A stretch of DNA of 64,000 nucleotides from Goekera deserti (GCF_010685995.1 NZ_JAAGWK010000021.1:168702-232701); one strand, 5' to 3'. Positions 35,379 to 46,707 are shown, counted from the stretch's first letter. Numbers and translations: made by a program. Notes: generated by a model not told the origin, from the sequence alone.

Positions 35379-35834
35379 GTGACCCACCCCTCGGAGATGG
35401 TCGTCATCCGGCCGCCGCTGGTCTTCCGCGTCCTGTTCGTCGGGGTGCTGGTGTTCGCCGTCGCGACCTTCCTGGGGCCACTGCTGCTGGACACCCTGCG
35501 TGACGGCGACACCGGGTTGCTCGTCTTCCTCGTCCCCTTCAGCCTCCTCTGGTGCGGGTTCTTCGTCCGCGCCGTGCTGCTGTCGGTGTCCACCACGGCC
35601 GACGGGCGGCTCCGGGTGGTGAACAGGCTGCGCACGACGACCTACGAGCGCGCGGACATCGAGGACGTCCGGCTGCCGCCGCGCGGGATGCAGGGGGTGG
35701 CGCAGGGGGCGATGCTCCAGCTGGAGCTCCGGGACGGCTCGTCGGTCCGCCTCGACGCGACGGCGTCCCTGCCCTGGCGCGGGGCCGCGCTGGAGGACCA
35801 GCACCGCCGCCTGCGGGCCTGGCTGCAGCGCTGA
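35379..35834 (+). CDS. Membrane protein with PH-like domain (1 of 3)
   Basis: 151 residues. Two N-terminal membrane helices (about 16-75), then a beta-rich cytoplasmic domain (RLRVVNRLRTTTYERADIEDVRLP...) of bacterial PH type. It shares its plan with the proteins at 35902 and 38765. Unknown function. GTG at 35379. Confidence 0.7.
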   Translation: MTHPSEMVVIRPPLVFRVLFVGVLVFAVATFLGPLLLDTLRDGDTGLLVFLVPFSLLWCGFFVRAVLLSVSTTADGRLRVVNRLRTTTYERADIEDVRLPPRGMQGVAQGAMLQLELRDGSSVRLDATASLPWRGAALEDQHRRLRAWLQR

Positions 35835-35901
35835 CGGTCCCGACGTCCCGGGGTCGGTGACCCCGTGGCGGCCGGGACGGCCCGGCCGCAGGATCGACAC
35901 C

Positions 35902-36354
35902 GTGGACGACGCCCGCACCACCGAGACGACCTCCCGCCGGGACGTCGTGCTGGGCCGGTCGACCGGCACCACCGGCACGCGTGCCCTGTTCGCCGTCGTC
36001 GCCGTGCTCTGCACGGGACGGCTCGGGGTGGCCGTCGCTGAGGGCGACCCCGGCCGGGACGTCGCCTTCCTCGCCGTGATCGCGGCCTCCTGGTTCCTGG
36101 CGCTGGCCGGGACCTGTCGCCCCACCGTGGTGGCCCGGGGCGACGTCCTCCGGGTGAGCCGCCAGGTCGTCGGCAGCGTCCGGCTGGCGCGGGCGGACGT
36201 CACCGGCGTCGAGCTGCTCCCCCGCCGCTGGTTCCGCGATCCCGGCCTGGTGGTCCTGTGCACCGGCCGGGTCGTCCGCGCCCCCGGCACCGCCCGCTCG
36301 CTCGAGGAGGCCGCCGCCCAGCGCCGGCAGCTCACCGCCTGGCTGCACGCCTGA
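35902..36354 (+). CDS. Membrane protein with PH-like domain (2 of 3)
   Basis: 150 residues: two central helices (about 27-70), then VVARGDVLRVSRQVVGSVRLARADVTGVELLPR, a PH-like domain. The end RRQLTAWLHA resembles the RLRAWLQR end of the protein 70 nt upstream, so the two are probably tandem duplicates. CAGGAT ends 7 nt before the GTG, suggesting a leaderless start. Confidence 0.7.
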   Translation: MDDARTTETTSRRDVVLGRSTGTTGTRALFAVVAVLCTGRLGVAVAEGDPGRDVAFLAVIAASWFLALAGTCRPTVVARGDVLRVSRQVVGSVRLARADVTGVELLPRRWFRDPGLVVLCTGRVVRAPGTARSLEEAAAQRRQLTAWLHA

Positions 36355-36363
36355 CCGGCCGGG

Positions 36364-36408
36364 CGTTCCCGCGGGAACGTCCCACCGCGGCCCGTTCCCG
36401 CGGGAACG
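36364..36408. repeat. Two palindromes CGTTCCCGCGGGAACG, 29 bp apart
   Basis: Perfect 16-bp palindromes at 36364-36379 and 36393-36408, each followed by a CCACCGCGGCC-like stretch. The core matches the four-unit array at 20915-21066. They lie between convergent genes. Confidence 0.85.
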
Positions 36409-36443
36409 CCCCACCGCGGCCACGCCCCCTGCGGTGATCTGTG

Positions 36444-36521
36444 TGCTCCTGCGGTGTCCTGCCTGCTCCTGCGGTGCTGCAACACCGCAGGAGCCATGGC
36501 AACACCGCAAGAGCAGCACAC
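36444..36521. terminator. Nested inverted repeat between convergent genes
   Basis: CTCCTGCGGTG (36466-36476) pairs with CACCGCAGGAG (36483-36493) around a CTGCAA loop. Outside it, a second imperfect pair of the same words (GTGCTCCTGCGGTG at 36443 and AACACCGCAAGAGCAGCAC from 36500) extends the stem. It probably ends transcription for both flanking genes. Confidence 0.65.
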
Positions 36522-36532
36522 CGAGGAGCGGC

Positions 36533-37279
36533 TCAGAGCTGGATGCGGCCGACCTCGGTGCCGTCGGCGGCGTAGCCGATGAGCTCCGCCTCCCGCGGCT
36601 CGTCCTGGCCGAGCGCCGGGAACCAGCCGTAGAAGGACCCGCCGTAGCTCACCACCGGGTAGGTCTCCCCCGCCGACGTGCGCAGCTCGGCGCGGACGGC
36701 ATCACCGCTGGGCGCGTCCCACACCCAGTAGCCGTCGGCCCACACGACGTCCCCGGCGCCGAACGGACCGGTCGACTCCGGCCCGCTGTGGCAGGAGTTG
36801 TTGGAGACGTCGGTGAACTCCGACGGTCCCGGCCGGACAGCGCTCTCCGCCGTCTCGAAGACCGCCACCGTGCAGTGGTGGTCGGGGTCGCTGTCCGCTC
36901 GGGCGACGACGAGGGAGAACACCAGGCCGTCCGGCCCGGGCGCCGTGGCCACCCGCTCGGCGTCCGCGGGGTCGACCGAGGGCTGCGACGGGCCGCCGTC
37001 GGCCCAGTACGGGAACCGGTCGGTGAAGGCCTGCGGCACCAGACCGCCGGCGACGGCACCACCCCCGGTCAGCAGCAGGCCAACGGTGACCAGCGCGACG
37101 ACCCGGCGCCGGCCCCGGCGGGCCGCGAGCTCGTCGGCCGGGCGGGACGTGTCCGTCATGATCCGTGCGCGGACGGCGGCCTGGTCCTGCAGCGACCACC
37201 CCCGGTCGGCGTCCGGGTCCGGCCGGACGGCCGCCAGCACGGCGAGCAGGTCGGGCGGGGTGGGGTGCTGCGTGGTCAT
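36533..37279 (-). CDS. Membrane-anchored putative anti-sigma factor
   Basis: 248 residues: a cytoplasmic N-terminal part (1-58), one membrane helix (about 59-80) and an extracytoplasmic domain. Its ATG overlaps the stop of the ECF sigma gene (ATGA, 37276-37279), and such pairs are usually sigma/anti-sigma. No zinc anti-sigma motif (HxxxCxxC) is visible in the cytoplasmic part, so the call rests on context and topology. Confidence 0.7.
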   Translation of the reverse strand: MTTQHPTPPDLLAVLAAVRPDPDADRGWSLQDQAAVRARIMTDTSRPADELAARRGRRRVVALVTVGLLLTGGGAVAGGLVPQAFTDRFPYWADGGPSQPSVDPADAERVATAPGPDGLVFSLVVARADSDPDHHCTVAVFETAESAVRPGPSEFTDVSNNSCHSGPESTGPFGAGDVVWADGYWVWDAPSGDAVRAELRTSAGETYPVVSYGGSFYGWFPALGQDEPREAELIGYAADGTEVGRIQL

Positions 37280-37842
37280 CGAAGGGTCCTCACTGCACGA
37301 CGGGTCGGGGTGGCGGGCAGGGGCCGGTCGGGGCCGTGCGCCGGGTCTGGGTCGCCGGACTGCAGACGCCTGCGCGCTCGGTGCAGGCGCACGTGGAACG
37401 CGCTCACCGAGCAGCCCGCGACCTGGGCGGCGTCGGACGGCGACAGCCCGTCCCAGTTCACCAGCAGCAGCGCCTCCCGCTCCTTGGCGGACAGGGCAGC
37501 GAGCCGGGCCAACGCCGCGGCACGGTCGGTGGCGGTCACGTCGGCGCCGGCACCGGCGGCCGTCTCCTGCAGCCGGGCCAGCTCACCTTGCAGCACTGCC
37601 CCGCGATGGGAGGAGCGGCGGTGGTTGGCCACGGTGTTGCGGGCCACGACCAGCAGCCACGGCAGCGGCTGCCCCGGCACGTCGGCCAGCCGCCGCCACG
37701 CCACCAGGAACGTCTCGGCGACCACCTCCTGGGCGTCGTGCGCGCCGACGTGCCGGGTGGCGTAGGCGAGCACCCGGCCCGCGTGTGCCTCCCACAGGGC
37801 GGTGAACCGGACGGCGCCGTCGTCCGGCGGTTGGTCTCTCAT
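37276..37842 (-). CDS. ECF (sigma-70 family) RNA polymerase sigma factor
   Basis: 188 residues. Region 2 (FTALWEAHAGRVLAYATRHVGAHDAQEVVAETFLVAWRRL) and region 4 (LSAKEREALLLVNWDGLSPSDAAQVAGCSVSAFHVRLHRARRRL) are clear. ATG at 37842 is chosen; TTG at 37851 is in frame but its GCAGGG serves better as ribosome site. Co-transcribed with the membrane protein downstream, likely responding to an envelope signal. Confidence 0.9.
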   Translation of the reverse strand: MRDQPPDDGAVRFTALWEAHAGRVLAYATRHVGAHDAQEVVAETFLVAWRRLADVPGQPLPWLLVVARNTVANHRRSSHRGAVLQGELARLQETAAGAGADVTATDRAAALARLAALSAKEREALLLVNWDGLSPSDAAQVAGCSVSAFHVRLHRARRRLQSGDPDPAHGPDRPLPATPTRRAVRTLR

Positions 37843-37901
37843 ACCCTGCAATGTCCGGACGACGGGTCTCCCTTACGTCGGCCGCGACGAGTCCCCGCCG
37901 C

Positions 37902-38363
37902 TCACAGCAGGCGGTTCAAGTACGTGCTGTTCGGGTCGTCGGTGTAGTCGGCGAACGGCGGGCAGGGCTCGAAGCCGTGCCGCAGGTAGAGCCGGCGGGC
38001 CGGGCCGAAGGCGTCCTGCGAGCCGGTCTCCAGCGACAGCCGCGTCCAGCCGCGGCGGCGGGCCTCGGCGAGCAGGTGCGCGAGCAGGGTGGCGCCCACG
38101 CCGCGGCCGCGGGCGGCGGACGCCGTCCGCATCGACTTCACCTCGCCGTGGTCGGCGGACAGGCGCTTGAGCGCCGCGCAGCCCAGCAGCGTGTCGCCGT
38201 CCCAGGCGGTCCAGACGGTGACCGCGGGGTCGCGCAGGCCGGTCAGGTCCAGCGCGTGCACGCTGCACGCGGGCGACGTGGCGTGCATGTCGGCCAGGTG
38301 CTCGGCCAGCAGCCCGACCACCGCCGGCCGGGTCAGGTCGTCGACCTCGATCCGCACCGTCAC
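37902..38363 (-). CDS. GNAT-family N-acetyltransferase
   Basis: 153 residues. Acetyl-CoA loop RGRGVGATLLAHLL, central MRTASAARG strand and late YLRHGFEPCPPFADY, typical of YhbS/PhnO-like GNATs. Substrate unknown. GTG at 38363 follows GAGAGGTGG. Confidence 0.85.
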   Translation of the reverse strand: MTVRIEVDDLTRPAVVGLLAEHLADMHATSPACSVHALDLTGLRDPAVTVWTAWDGDTLLGCAALKRLSADHGEVKSMRTASAARGRGVGATLLAHLLAEARRRGWTRLSLETGSQDAFGPARRLYLRHGFEPCPPFADYTDDPNSTYLNRLL

Positions 38364-38518
38364 CCACCTCTCCCGCCGGGACGTCCGCACAGCTGGTCCG
38401 GGAAGTGTCGTACACCCGCGTGCGCGGCCCGGTCCGGTCGTGGGGCCGGTGGGGCCTGAGGGGTCACCGCAAGCATCCGCACAGGTTCCTGTCAGACCCC
38501 CGTGCCAGATTCCCCGGC

Positions 38519-38728
38519 ATGAGCATGATGACCGTGGCCGAGACCGCGCCGGGTGCCCTGCCCACCGACTTCCGTTCCGTCGCCGACCTCCGCAGGGCCG
38601 TCGCCGCCCACTTCACCGCCCGGGGCATGGGCCCCGACGAGCTGGGCGCCGAGCACTTCGCCCACCTGGTCGACGAGGCCGAGACCGGCGTCGTCCGCTT
38701 CGAGCGGGCCCGGCTGCGCCGTCGCTGA
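38519..38728 (+). CDS. Small conserved hypothetical protein (69 aa)
   Basis: 69 residues, soluble, helical and charged: FRSVADLRRAVAAHFTARGMGPDELGAEHFAHLVDEAE. It is not recognised. ATG at 38519; the ribosome site is weak. Codon use looks normal for the genome. Confidence 0.6.
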   Translation: MSMMTVAETAPGALPTDFRSVADLRRAVAAHFTARGMGPDELGAEHFAHLVDEAETGVVRFERARLRRR

Positions 38729-38764
38729 CCTGCACGTCCGTCCGGGACGGATCATGATGGGCCC

Positions 38765-39223
38765 GTGCGGACGACGCAGCAGACCGGCACCCGGTCGCCG
38801 GACGCCGCTGCGCTCGCCCAGCTGATCGGGCGGCGCCGGCGCCGGCCGGTCGCGCAGGGTCTGCTGGCGGTGGTGTTCCTGGCCCTCGCCGTGGCAGAGG
38901 GGCTGACCGGGGCTGTCTGGACGGCCGTCGCGCACGTCCTGCTGGGTGCGGGAGCTGCCCTGGTCTGGTGGCGGCACCCGGTACCGCAGCTCCGCCAGGT
39001 CACCGTCGACGCCCTGCTGGTCCGCCGCGATCGCCGCACCGAGCAGCTCCCCCGGTCGTCCGTCCGGGACGTGCAGGCCCGTCACGGCCGCGGCGGGTAC
39101 GGCCTCGAGGTCACCGTCGACGGTGCCGAGCCGCTCTGGCTGCCCGGGACCGCACGGACGTGGTCCGTGGCCGCCGCGCAGGCCCGGGAGCTGCGCGACT
39201 GGGCCGGGCAGCCCGCCGGCTGA
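38765..39223 (+). CDS. Membrane protein with PH-like domain (3 of 3)
   Basis: 152 residues: basic N-terminus (GRRRRRP), two helices (about 35-73), then a PH-like domain (TVDALLVRRDRRTEQLPRSSVRDVQARHGRGGYGLEVTVDG). The end (ARELRDWAGQ) resembles the ends of the proteins at 35379 and 35902, so a third paralogue. GTG at 38765. It converges with the helicase gene, 4 nt apart. Confidence 0.65.
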   Translation: MRTTQQTGTRSPDAAALAQLIGRRRRRPVAQGLLAVVFLALAVAEGLTGAVWTAVAHVLLGAGAALVWWRHPVPQLRQVTVDALLVRRDRRTEQLPRSSVRDVQARHGRGGYGLEVTVDGAEPLWLPGTARTWSVAAAQARELRDWAGQPAG

Positions 39224-39227
39224 CCGG

Positions 39228-42200
39228 TCAGTCGAAGAGGCCGCGCACGTCGTCGGCGGTGAGCGGGCCGGACATCAGGGCGTCGTCGTCCATGACCCGG
39301 GTGAAGAGGTCCTGCTTGCGGGCCTTGAGGGCCATGACCTTCTCCTCGATGGTGCCGGTGGCCACCAGCCGGTAGACCATCACCGTCTTGTCCTGCCCGA
39401 TCCGGTGCGCACGGTCGACCGCCTGTGCCTCGGCGGCCGGGTTCCACCACGGGTCCAGCACGAACACGTAGTCGGCCTCGGTGAGGTTCAGCCCGAACCC
39501 GCCCGCCTTGAGGCTGATCAGGAACACCGGCGCGGTGCCGGTGCGGAACTCCTCGATCCGCTCCCCGCGGTCCCGGGTGCGGCCGTCGAGGTACACGTAG
39601 GGCAGGCCCTCCTCCTCCAGCCGGCGGCGGATCGTGCTCAGGAACCCGGTGAACTGGCTGAACACCAGCGCCCGGTGCCCCTCGGCGACGACCTCGGTCA
39701 GGTGCTCCAGGAACGCGTCGGCCTTGCTGGAGCGCACGTGCGCGTACTCCTCGTCGACCAGCGCGGGGTCCAGGCTGAGCTGCCGCAGCAGGGTGAGCGA
39801 GCGGAAGATCGTGAACCGGTTCTTCTGCATGTCGTCGACCAGGCCGAGCACCTTGGTGCGCTCGCGCTGCAGGTGCGTCTGGTAGAGCTTCTCGTGCTCC
39901 GGGTTGAGCGCCACCTCCAGCACCTGCTCCTGCTTGGGGGGCAGCTCCGCGGCCACCATCTCCTTGGTGCGCCGGCGCATCAGCGGCCGGATCCGCCGGC
40001 GCAGCGTCGCCAGCCGCTCGGCGTCGCCGTCCCGCTCGATCGGCGTCCGGTAGGAGTCGGTGAACGCCTTCGGGTCGGGGAACAGGCCCGGCGCCACGAT
40101 CGACAGCAGCGACCACAGGTCCATCAGGCTGTTCTCCAGCGGCGTACCGGTGATCGCCAGCTTGAACGGCGCCGACAGCCGCCGCGCGCACTGGTAGGTG
40201 CGGGCCTGGTGGTTCTTCACGAACTGCGCCTCGTCCAGCACCAGCCCGCTCCACCGCACGTCGCCGTAGCTGTCGGCGTCGATCCGGAACAGCGCGTACG
40301 ACGTGAGGACGACGTGCGCCCCCGCCACCTGCCGGCGCAGGCTCGCCCCGCTGCGCCGCTCGGTCTCCTCCACCGTGACCACCCGCAGCCCGGGGGCGAA
40401 GCGGGCGGCCTCGCGCGCCCAGTTGGACACCACGCTCGTGGGCGCCACCACCAGCACCGGGTCGCCCAGCTGCCCGGCCTCGTGCGCCCGGCACAGCAGC
40501 GCCAGGGTCTGCAGCGTCTTGCCCAGGCCCATGTCGTCGGCCAGCACCCCACCCAGCGCGTGGTCCCACAGGAAGGACAGCCAGGCGTAGCCCTCGCGCT
40601 GGTAGGGCCGCAGGTCGGCGACCAGGCCGGCGGGCAGCTCCGGGCCCTCGCCGGTGCCCGCGTCGGCGTCGAGCAGGCCGCGCACCTCGCGCACCCACCG
40701 CTCGCTCTGCTCGTCGACGACGCCGAGGGCCAGCAGCTCCTCCCACAGCCCGGCCTGGAAACGGCTGAGCTGGACGCCGTCCCCGGGCACGTCCTGCAGC
40801 TCGCGGGCCTCGTCGATCAGCGCCCGCAGCTTCTGGAACTCCGGCCGCAGCAGGCTGAAGTACGTGCCGCTGATCAGCACCAGGTGCGTCTTGCCGCGCA
40901 CCAGCGCGTGGAACAGCGTGCTGAACGGCACGTGCTGGCCGTCCATGGTCACCGTGACACCGAGGTCGAACCAGTCGGAGTCCGGGCTGTCGGTGGCCGC
41001 GAAGCTGATCTGCGGCGCCGACGTGGTCTGCCGGTAGTCCGGCGGGGTGCCGGTGACCTCGACGACCACCTGCTGCGCGGCCTGCAGGTCGGGCAGCACC
41101 GTGGTGGTGAACTCGACCGCCTCCATGCCGCGCAGCTGCACCCGGGTGGCCAGCTGACCGGGTGGGTCCAGCCACAGCTCGCCCAGGGCCACCGCCGACG
41201 CCGGCAGCCCGGCCATCAGCTCGCGCTCGGCGGCCAGGTCCCGGCCGGAGCCGACCGGGGCGTCCTGGCCGGGGTCGAGCAGCGGGAACTCCCGGCTGGC
41301 GCCCTGTCCACCGCCCTGCCCCCGGACCCCGCCCTGTCCGTAGCGGACCGACCAGGACAGCATCGCGGTGGTGTCCCCGGCGTACCGGACGTCGAGCACC
41401 AGCACCGGCGGGGCGATCTCGGGCAGCTCCACCGACCCGTCGCCGGACAGCACCGGCACCACCTGGCGCAGGCCGGGGTACCACTGGGTGAGGAACCGGT
41501 CGACGTCCTCGGCGGGGATCGGGATGGTGCCGCCGCGGGCCACCATCCCGGCCAGCGCCGGCGGCACCGGGCGGGACAGCCGGGCGAGCACCAGCCCCGG
41601 CTCCTCCCCGGCGGGGGCGTCCAGGCCCTCGGCCCGGCCGGCGCGCGCGTAGTCGTCCCCCTCGACGGCGATGCCGTGCGGCGGCACCCCGAGGAAGCTG
41701 ATCGACCCGCCGACCAGCGCCCGGCCGTCCAGGCGCACCACCGGCTCCAGCGACGTGCGCTCCCCGGCCGGGGCCCGGCGGACGTCGACGGCGACCTCGG
41801 CGGTGCCCTCGGTGAGCAGCACCCGCCCGCCCGGCTTGCCCGCGGTGACCAGCGGCACGCCGTCGGCGACGGCCTGGGCGAGCATCCGCCACACCACCGG
41901 GCCGAACTCGTGCAGGTAGACGTCGGAGTTGGCATAGGAGTAGTGCTGGTTGCGCGAGCTCTGGTGGGCGGCGTACAGCGCGCGCAGCGCGCCCACGTGG
42001 GTCTCCTTCCACCCGCCCTCGGTGGTGTCGTACTGCAGCTGCCGCCAGGAGATGCCGGTGCGGATCCAGCCGCCGTTGCGCCCGGTGACCACCGGGCGGA
42101 TCTTGATCAGCCGCTGCTGGGTGCCCGGCGCCCCGACCGACCCGCGCCCGCGACCGGGCTCCAGCGGCATCAGCTCGAACTGCAGCGCCACCGGGCTGCC

Positions 42201-42590
42201 GGCCCGGTCGGTGCGCGTCTCGACGGCCTGCACCAGCTCACCCAGCGAGCGCTCCCACGGGGCCAGCGGGGGGCCCGCGGGCGGTGCGTCCGCCGGGGCC
42301 TCCAGGGACGCCCGGACGGCGACCAGCACCGCGGCGACGTGCTTGCAGTCGACCCGGATCGGGCAGGAGCAGGCCCCGGACCAGCCACTGCCCCCGGCGG
42401 TGACCGTGGTGCGGTACGGCCGAGGCGAGGCGCCCTGCACCGTGGCGGTCAGCCGGCGGCCGCCGTGCTGGGCCTCCAGCTGGGACACCCGGCCCTGCTC
42501 GGCGTAGGCCTGACCGCGGCGCAGCGCGTCGTAGCCGACAGCCCGCCGGATGGCCGAGTCACTGAGCTGGTCCCGCCACTCGGTGAGCAC
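39228..42590 (-). CDS. SNF2-family helicase with SWIM zinc finger
   Basis: 1120 residues. An N-terminal SWIM zinc finger (CSCPIRVDCKH, about 75-85) and a long middle domain precede the SNF2 core in the C-terminal half: Walker A DDMGLGKTLQTL, DEAQ box VLDEAQFVKN, ITGTPLENS, VFSQFTGFL and motif VI DRAHRIGQDK. HepA/RapA-like ATP-driven translocase on DNA, perhaps in transcription or repair. GTG at 42590; TAGCCT (42597-42602) ends 6 nt before it, fitting a leaderless mRNA. Confidence 0.93.
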   Translation of the reverse strand: MLTEWRDQLSDSAIRRAVGYDALRRGQAYAEQGRVSQLEAQHGGRRLTATVQGASPRPYRTTVTAGGSGWSGACSCPIRVDCKHVAAVLVAVRASLEAPADAPPAGPPLAPWERSLGELVQAVETRTDRAGSPVALQFELMPLEPGRGRGSVGAPGTQQRLIKIRPVVTGRNGGWIRTGISWRQLQYDTTEGGWKETHVGALRALYAAHQSSRNQHYSYANSDVYLHEFGPVVWRMLAQAVADGVPLVTAGKPGGRVLLTEGTAEVAVDVRRAPAGERTSLEPVVRLDGRALVGGSISFLGVPPHGIAVEGDDYARAGRAEGLDAPAGEEPGLVLARLSRPVPPALAGMVARGGTIPIPAEDVDRFLTQWYPGLRQVVPVLSGDGSVELPEIAPPVLVLDVRYAGDTTAMLSWSVRYGQGGVRGQGGGQGASREFPLLDPGQDAPVGSGRDLAAERELMAGLPASAVALGELWLDPPGQLATRVQLRGMEAVEFTTTVLPDLQAAQQVVVEVTGTPPDYRQTTSAPQISFAATDSPDSDWFDLGVTVTMDGQHVPFSTLFHALVRGKTHLVLISGTYFSLLRPEFQKLRALIDEARELQDVPGDGVQLSRFQAGLWEELLALGVVDEQSERWVREVRGLLDADAGTGEGPELPAGLVADLRPYQREGYAWLSFLWDHALGGVLADDMGLGKTLQTLALLCRAHEAGQLGDPVLVVAPTSVVSNWAREAARFAPGLRVVTVEETERRSGASLRRQVAGAHVVLTSYALFRIDADSYGDVRWSGLVLDEAQFVKNHQARTYQCARRLSAPFKLAITGTPLENSLMDLWSLLSIVAPGLFPDPKAFTDSYRTPIERDGDAERLATLRRRIRPLMRRRTKEMVAAELPPKQEQVLEVALNPEHEKLYQTHLQRERTKVLGLVDDMQKNRFTIFRSLTLLRQLSLDPALVDEEYAHVRSSKADAFLEHLTEVVAEGHRALVFSQFTGFLSTIRRRLEEEGLPYVYLDGRTRDRGERIEEFRTGTAPVFLISLKAGGFGLNLTEADYVFVLDPWWNPAAEAQAVDRAHRIGQDKTVMVYRLVATGTIEEKVMALKARKQDLFTRVMDDDALMSGPLTADDVRGLFD

Positions 42591-42759
42591 GGGACCAGGC
42601 TAATCGGCGGTGCCGACGACCCCGGCCAGCCCACGCGGGCACGGCGCCGCCGGCCGTCCGGCACCCGGACCTGAGCCCGGAGGCGGCGGAGACGGGTCCA
42701 GGCTGAGACGGGGGCACGTGCTGGTCCAGGGACCGGTGCCGCCGTAGCCTGGCGCGGCC

Positions 42760-43296
42760 ATGACCAGCGTCCCCCGCCTGCTCACCCGGGGCGCGCTGTC
42801 CGGCACCGCCTACGGCGTACTGGGCGGCCTGTTCGCAGGCGCGGTGCTGGGCACGGCGATCGTCCCGGTGCTCGGCACCCTGTTCGGGGCCGGGATCGGG
42901 TTCCTGGTGGGGCTGGTCACCGGGCCGGTGCTGGGTCTGGTGCTCACCGTCGTCGCCCTGTGTTGCCCGAACCCGCCGACCCGGCTGCGCGCCACCGCGA
43001 CCACGGCCCTGGTCGCGGCCGTGCTGTTCACCGCTGCGCTGCTCGTCCTCCAGCCGTTCGACGTGGGTCCGTCCTGGCAGGCGGTGGCCGTGCCCCTGGC
43101 CTCGACGGTCGGCGTCGGTGTGCTGTTCCTGTGGGCGAACGCCCGGCTGATGGACGACCTCTTCGGCCCGGCACCCGACCAGTTGCTGCCGGCCGGGGAC
43201 TGGCGGGTGCCCACGTTCGGCACGGCCGGGACCGTGGTGGCCCTGCTCTGCGCGGGCGTCGCGGTCCACGGGTGGGCCGCCGCGCTGATCGGCTGA
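42760..43296 (+). CDS. Glycine-rich integral membrane protein
   Basis: 178 residues with about five helices, rich in Gly/Ala/Val/Leu ([41 protein letters not shown]). No family recognised. TAGCCT (42745-42750) ends 9 nt before the ATG, suggesting a very short leader. Divergent from the SNF2 helicase. Confidence 0.7.
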   Translation: MTSVPRLLTRGALSGTAYGVLGGLFAGAVLGTAIVPVLGTLFGAGIGFLVGLVTGPVLGLVLTVVALCCPNPPTRLRATATTALVAAVLFTAALLVLQPFDVGPSWQAVAVPLASTVGVGVLFLWANARLMDDLFGPAPDQLLPAGDWRVPTFGTAGTVVALLCAGVAVHGWAAALIG

Positions 43297-43343
43297 GCCG
43301 CCCGGGTCGCGGGCGGGCGCCCGGCCAGGCCAGGATCGCAGCC

Positions 43344-44978
<1,635 letters not shown>

Positions 44979-45022
44979 GCCGGGCCCTGCCGTCGTCGCA
45001 GCGCTGCCCGTCGTCGCAGCGG

Positions 45023-45104
45023 TGATCAGCTGGGTGCACGAATGTCCGGCCGAGCTCACCAGCGTTGGTGAGCTCGGCCGGACGGTGATCAGCTCAGCTG
45101 ATCA
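45023..45104. repeat. 82-bp palindromic intergenic element, copy 2
   Basis: A central perfect 17-bp stem (45045-45061 with 45066-45082, around GCGT) is followed by the 19-bp palindrome TGATCAGCTCAGCTGATCA (45086-45104). The left end keeps only half of the matching palindrome (TGATCAGCT, 45023-45031). It lies between the convergent pgm and glpK genes, like copy 1. It should form a very stable hairpin on either strand. Confidence 0.85.
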
Positions 45105-45124
45105 CCGCTGGGCGGTGCCGGCAG

Positions 45125-46642
45125 TCAGGACACGTCGTCGTCCACCCAGTCCAGGGACTTGGTGACGGCCTTCTGCCAGTTGCGGTACAGCCGCTCGCGC
45201 TCGGCGCCGTCCATGGACGGGTCCCAGCGCTTGTCCTCGGCCCACTTGGCGGTGAGCTCGTCGAGCGAGGACCAGAAGCCGACGGCGAGCCCGGCCGCGT
45301 AGGCCGCGCCCAGCGCTGTCGTCTCGGCGATCTCCGGCCGGATCACCGGGACGTCGAGGATGTCGGCCTGGAACTGCATGAGCAGCTCGTTGCCGACCAT
45401 GCCGCCGTCGACCCGCAGCTCGGTCAGGTCGACCCCGGAGTCGGCGTTCATGGCGTCCAGCACCTCGCGGGTCTGGTAGGCGGTGGCCTCCAGCACGGCG
45501 CGGGCCAGGTGCCCCTTGTTGACGAACCGGGTCAGCCCGACGACGGCGCCGCGGGCGTCGGAACGCCAGTGCGGGGCGAACAGACCGGAGAACGCCGGCA
45601 CGAAGTACGAGCCACCGTTGTCCTCGACGCTGCGGGCCAGGTCCTCGATCTCCGGGGCGCTCTTGATCATGCCCAGGTTGTCCCGCACCCACTGCACCAG
45701 CGAGCCGGTGACGGCGATCGAGCCCTCGAGGGCGTAGACCGGCTTGGCGTCGCCGAGCTGGTAGCACAGCGTCGTCAGCAGGCCGTTCTGCGAGGGCACG
45801 GCCTCCTCGCCGGTGTTCAGCAGCATGAAGTTGCCGGTGCCGTAGGTGTTCTTGGCCATGCCCTTCGTGAAGCAGACCTGGCCGAAGGTGGCGGCCTGCT
45901 GGTCACCGAGCGAGCCGGCGATCGGCACGTCGGCCAGGAAACCGGCCTTGCGGCCCTTCCCGTAGACCTCCGAGTTGGACTTGATCGCCGGGAGCATCGA
46001 CAGCGGGATCTGCATCTCCGCGGCGATCTCCTCGTCCCACTGCAGCGAGCGGTAGTCCATCAGCATCGTGCGCGAGGCGTTGGAGACGTCGGTGATGTGC
46101 AGGCCGCCGTCGGCGCCACCGGTCATGTTCCAGATCAGCCAGGAGTCGATGGTGCCCATGACCAGGTCACCGGCCTCGGCCTTCTCCCGGGCGCCCTCGA
46201 CGTTGTCCAGGATCCAGCGCACCTTCGGGCCGGCGAAGTAGGTGGCCAGCGGCAGGCCGACCTTGTCCTTGTACCGGTCGGCGCCGCCACCGAGGGCACC
46301 GAGCTGCTCGACGATGGCCGCGGTGCGGGTGTCCTGCCAGACGATGGCGTTGTACACCGGCTGACCGGTGTTCCTGTCCCAGACGACGGCGGTCTCGCGC
46401 TGGTTGGTGATGCCGACGGCGACGATGTCGGAGGTGGCGATGTTGGCCCGGGCCAGGGCCTGCCCGACCACCTCACGGGTGTTGCCCCAGATCTCCAGCG
46501 CGTCGTGCTCGACCCACCCGGCCCGCGGGAAGATCTGCTCGTGCTCCTTCTGGCCGACGCTGACGACGGCGCCGTCGTGGTCGAAGATCATGCACCGGGT
46601 GCTGGTGGTGCCCTGGTCGATCGCGGCTACGTACTGGCTCAC
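45125..46642 (-). CDS. glpK: Glycerol kinase (glpF-linked copy)
   Basis: 505 residues. FGGY kinase with start [19 protein letters not shown], and [31 protein letters not shown] and [20 protein letters not shown] in the second half. Makes glycerol 3-phosphate from glycerol and ATP. GTG at 46642 follows GAGAGG. Downstream of glpF in one operon with a palindromic site between. A second kinase gene lies at 47616. Confidence 0.95.
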   Translation of the reverse strand: MSQYVAAIDQGTTSTRCMIFDHDGAVVSVGQKEHEQIFPRAGWVEHDALEIWGNTREVVGQALARANIATSDIVAVGITNQRETAVVWDRNTGQPVYNAIVWQDTRTAAIVEQLGALGGGADRYKDKVGLPLATYFAGPKVRWILDNVEGAREKAEAGDLVMGTIDSWLIWNMTGGADGGLHITDVSNASRTMLMDYRSLQWDEEIAAEMQIPLSMLPAIKSNSEVYGKGRKAGFLADVPIAGSLGDQQAATFGQVCFTKGMAKNTYGTGNFMLLNTGEEAVPSQNGLLTTLCYQLGDAKPVYALEGSIAVTGSLVQWVRDNLGMIKSAPEIEDLARSVEDNGGSYFVPAFSGLFAPHWRSDARGAVVGLTRFVNKGHLARAVLEATAYQTREVLDAMNADSGVDLTELRVDGGMVGNELLMQFQADILDVPVIRPEIAETTALGAAYAAGLAVGFWSSLDELTAKWAEDKRWDPSMDGAERERLYRNWQKAVTKSLDWVDDDVS

Positions 46643-46670
46643 AGTTGTTACCTCTCAACGCTGAGTGATC

Positions 46671-46690
46671 GCCATAATGGCCATTATGGC
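46671..46690. promoter_or_regulatory. 20-bp perfect palindrome between glpF and glpK
   Basis: GCCATAATGGCCATTATGGC, unusually AT-rich for this genome, lies in the 65-nt gap between glpF and glpK. It could be an operator for an internal glpK promoter or a hairpin that lowers read-through. No matching site is seen at the other glycerol promoters. Confidence 0.55.
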
Positions 46691-46707
46691 GGGAGGTGCG
46701 GGTCGGG

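Noticed and set aside
39082..42012. 976-codon second frame on minus inside the SNF2 helicase gene
   Set aside because: Same strand, other frame, Ala/Gly/Arg-rich; helicase motifs are only in the 39228-42590 frame.
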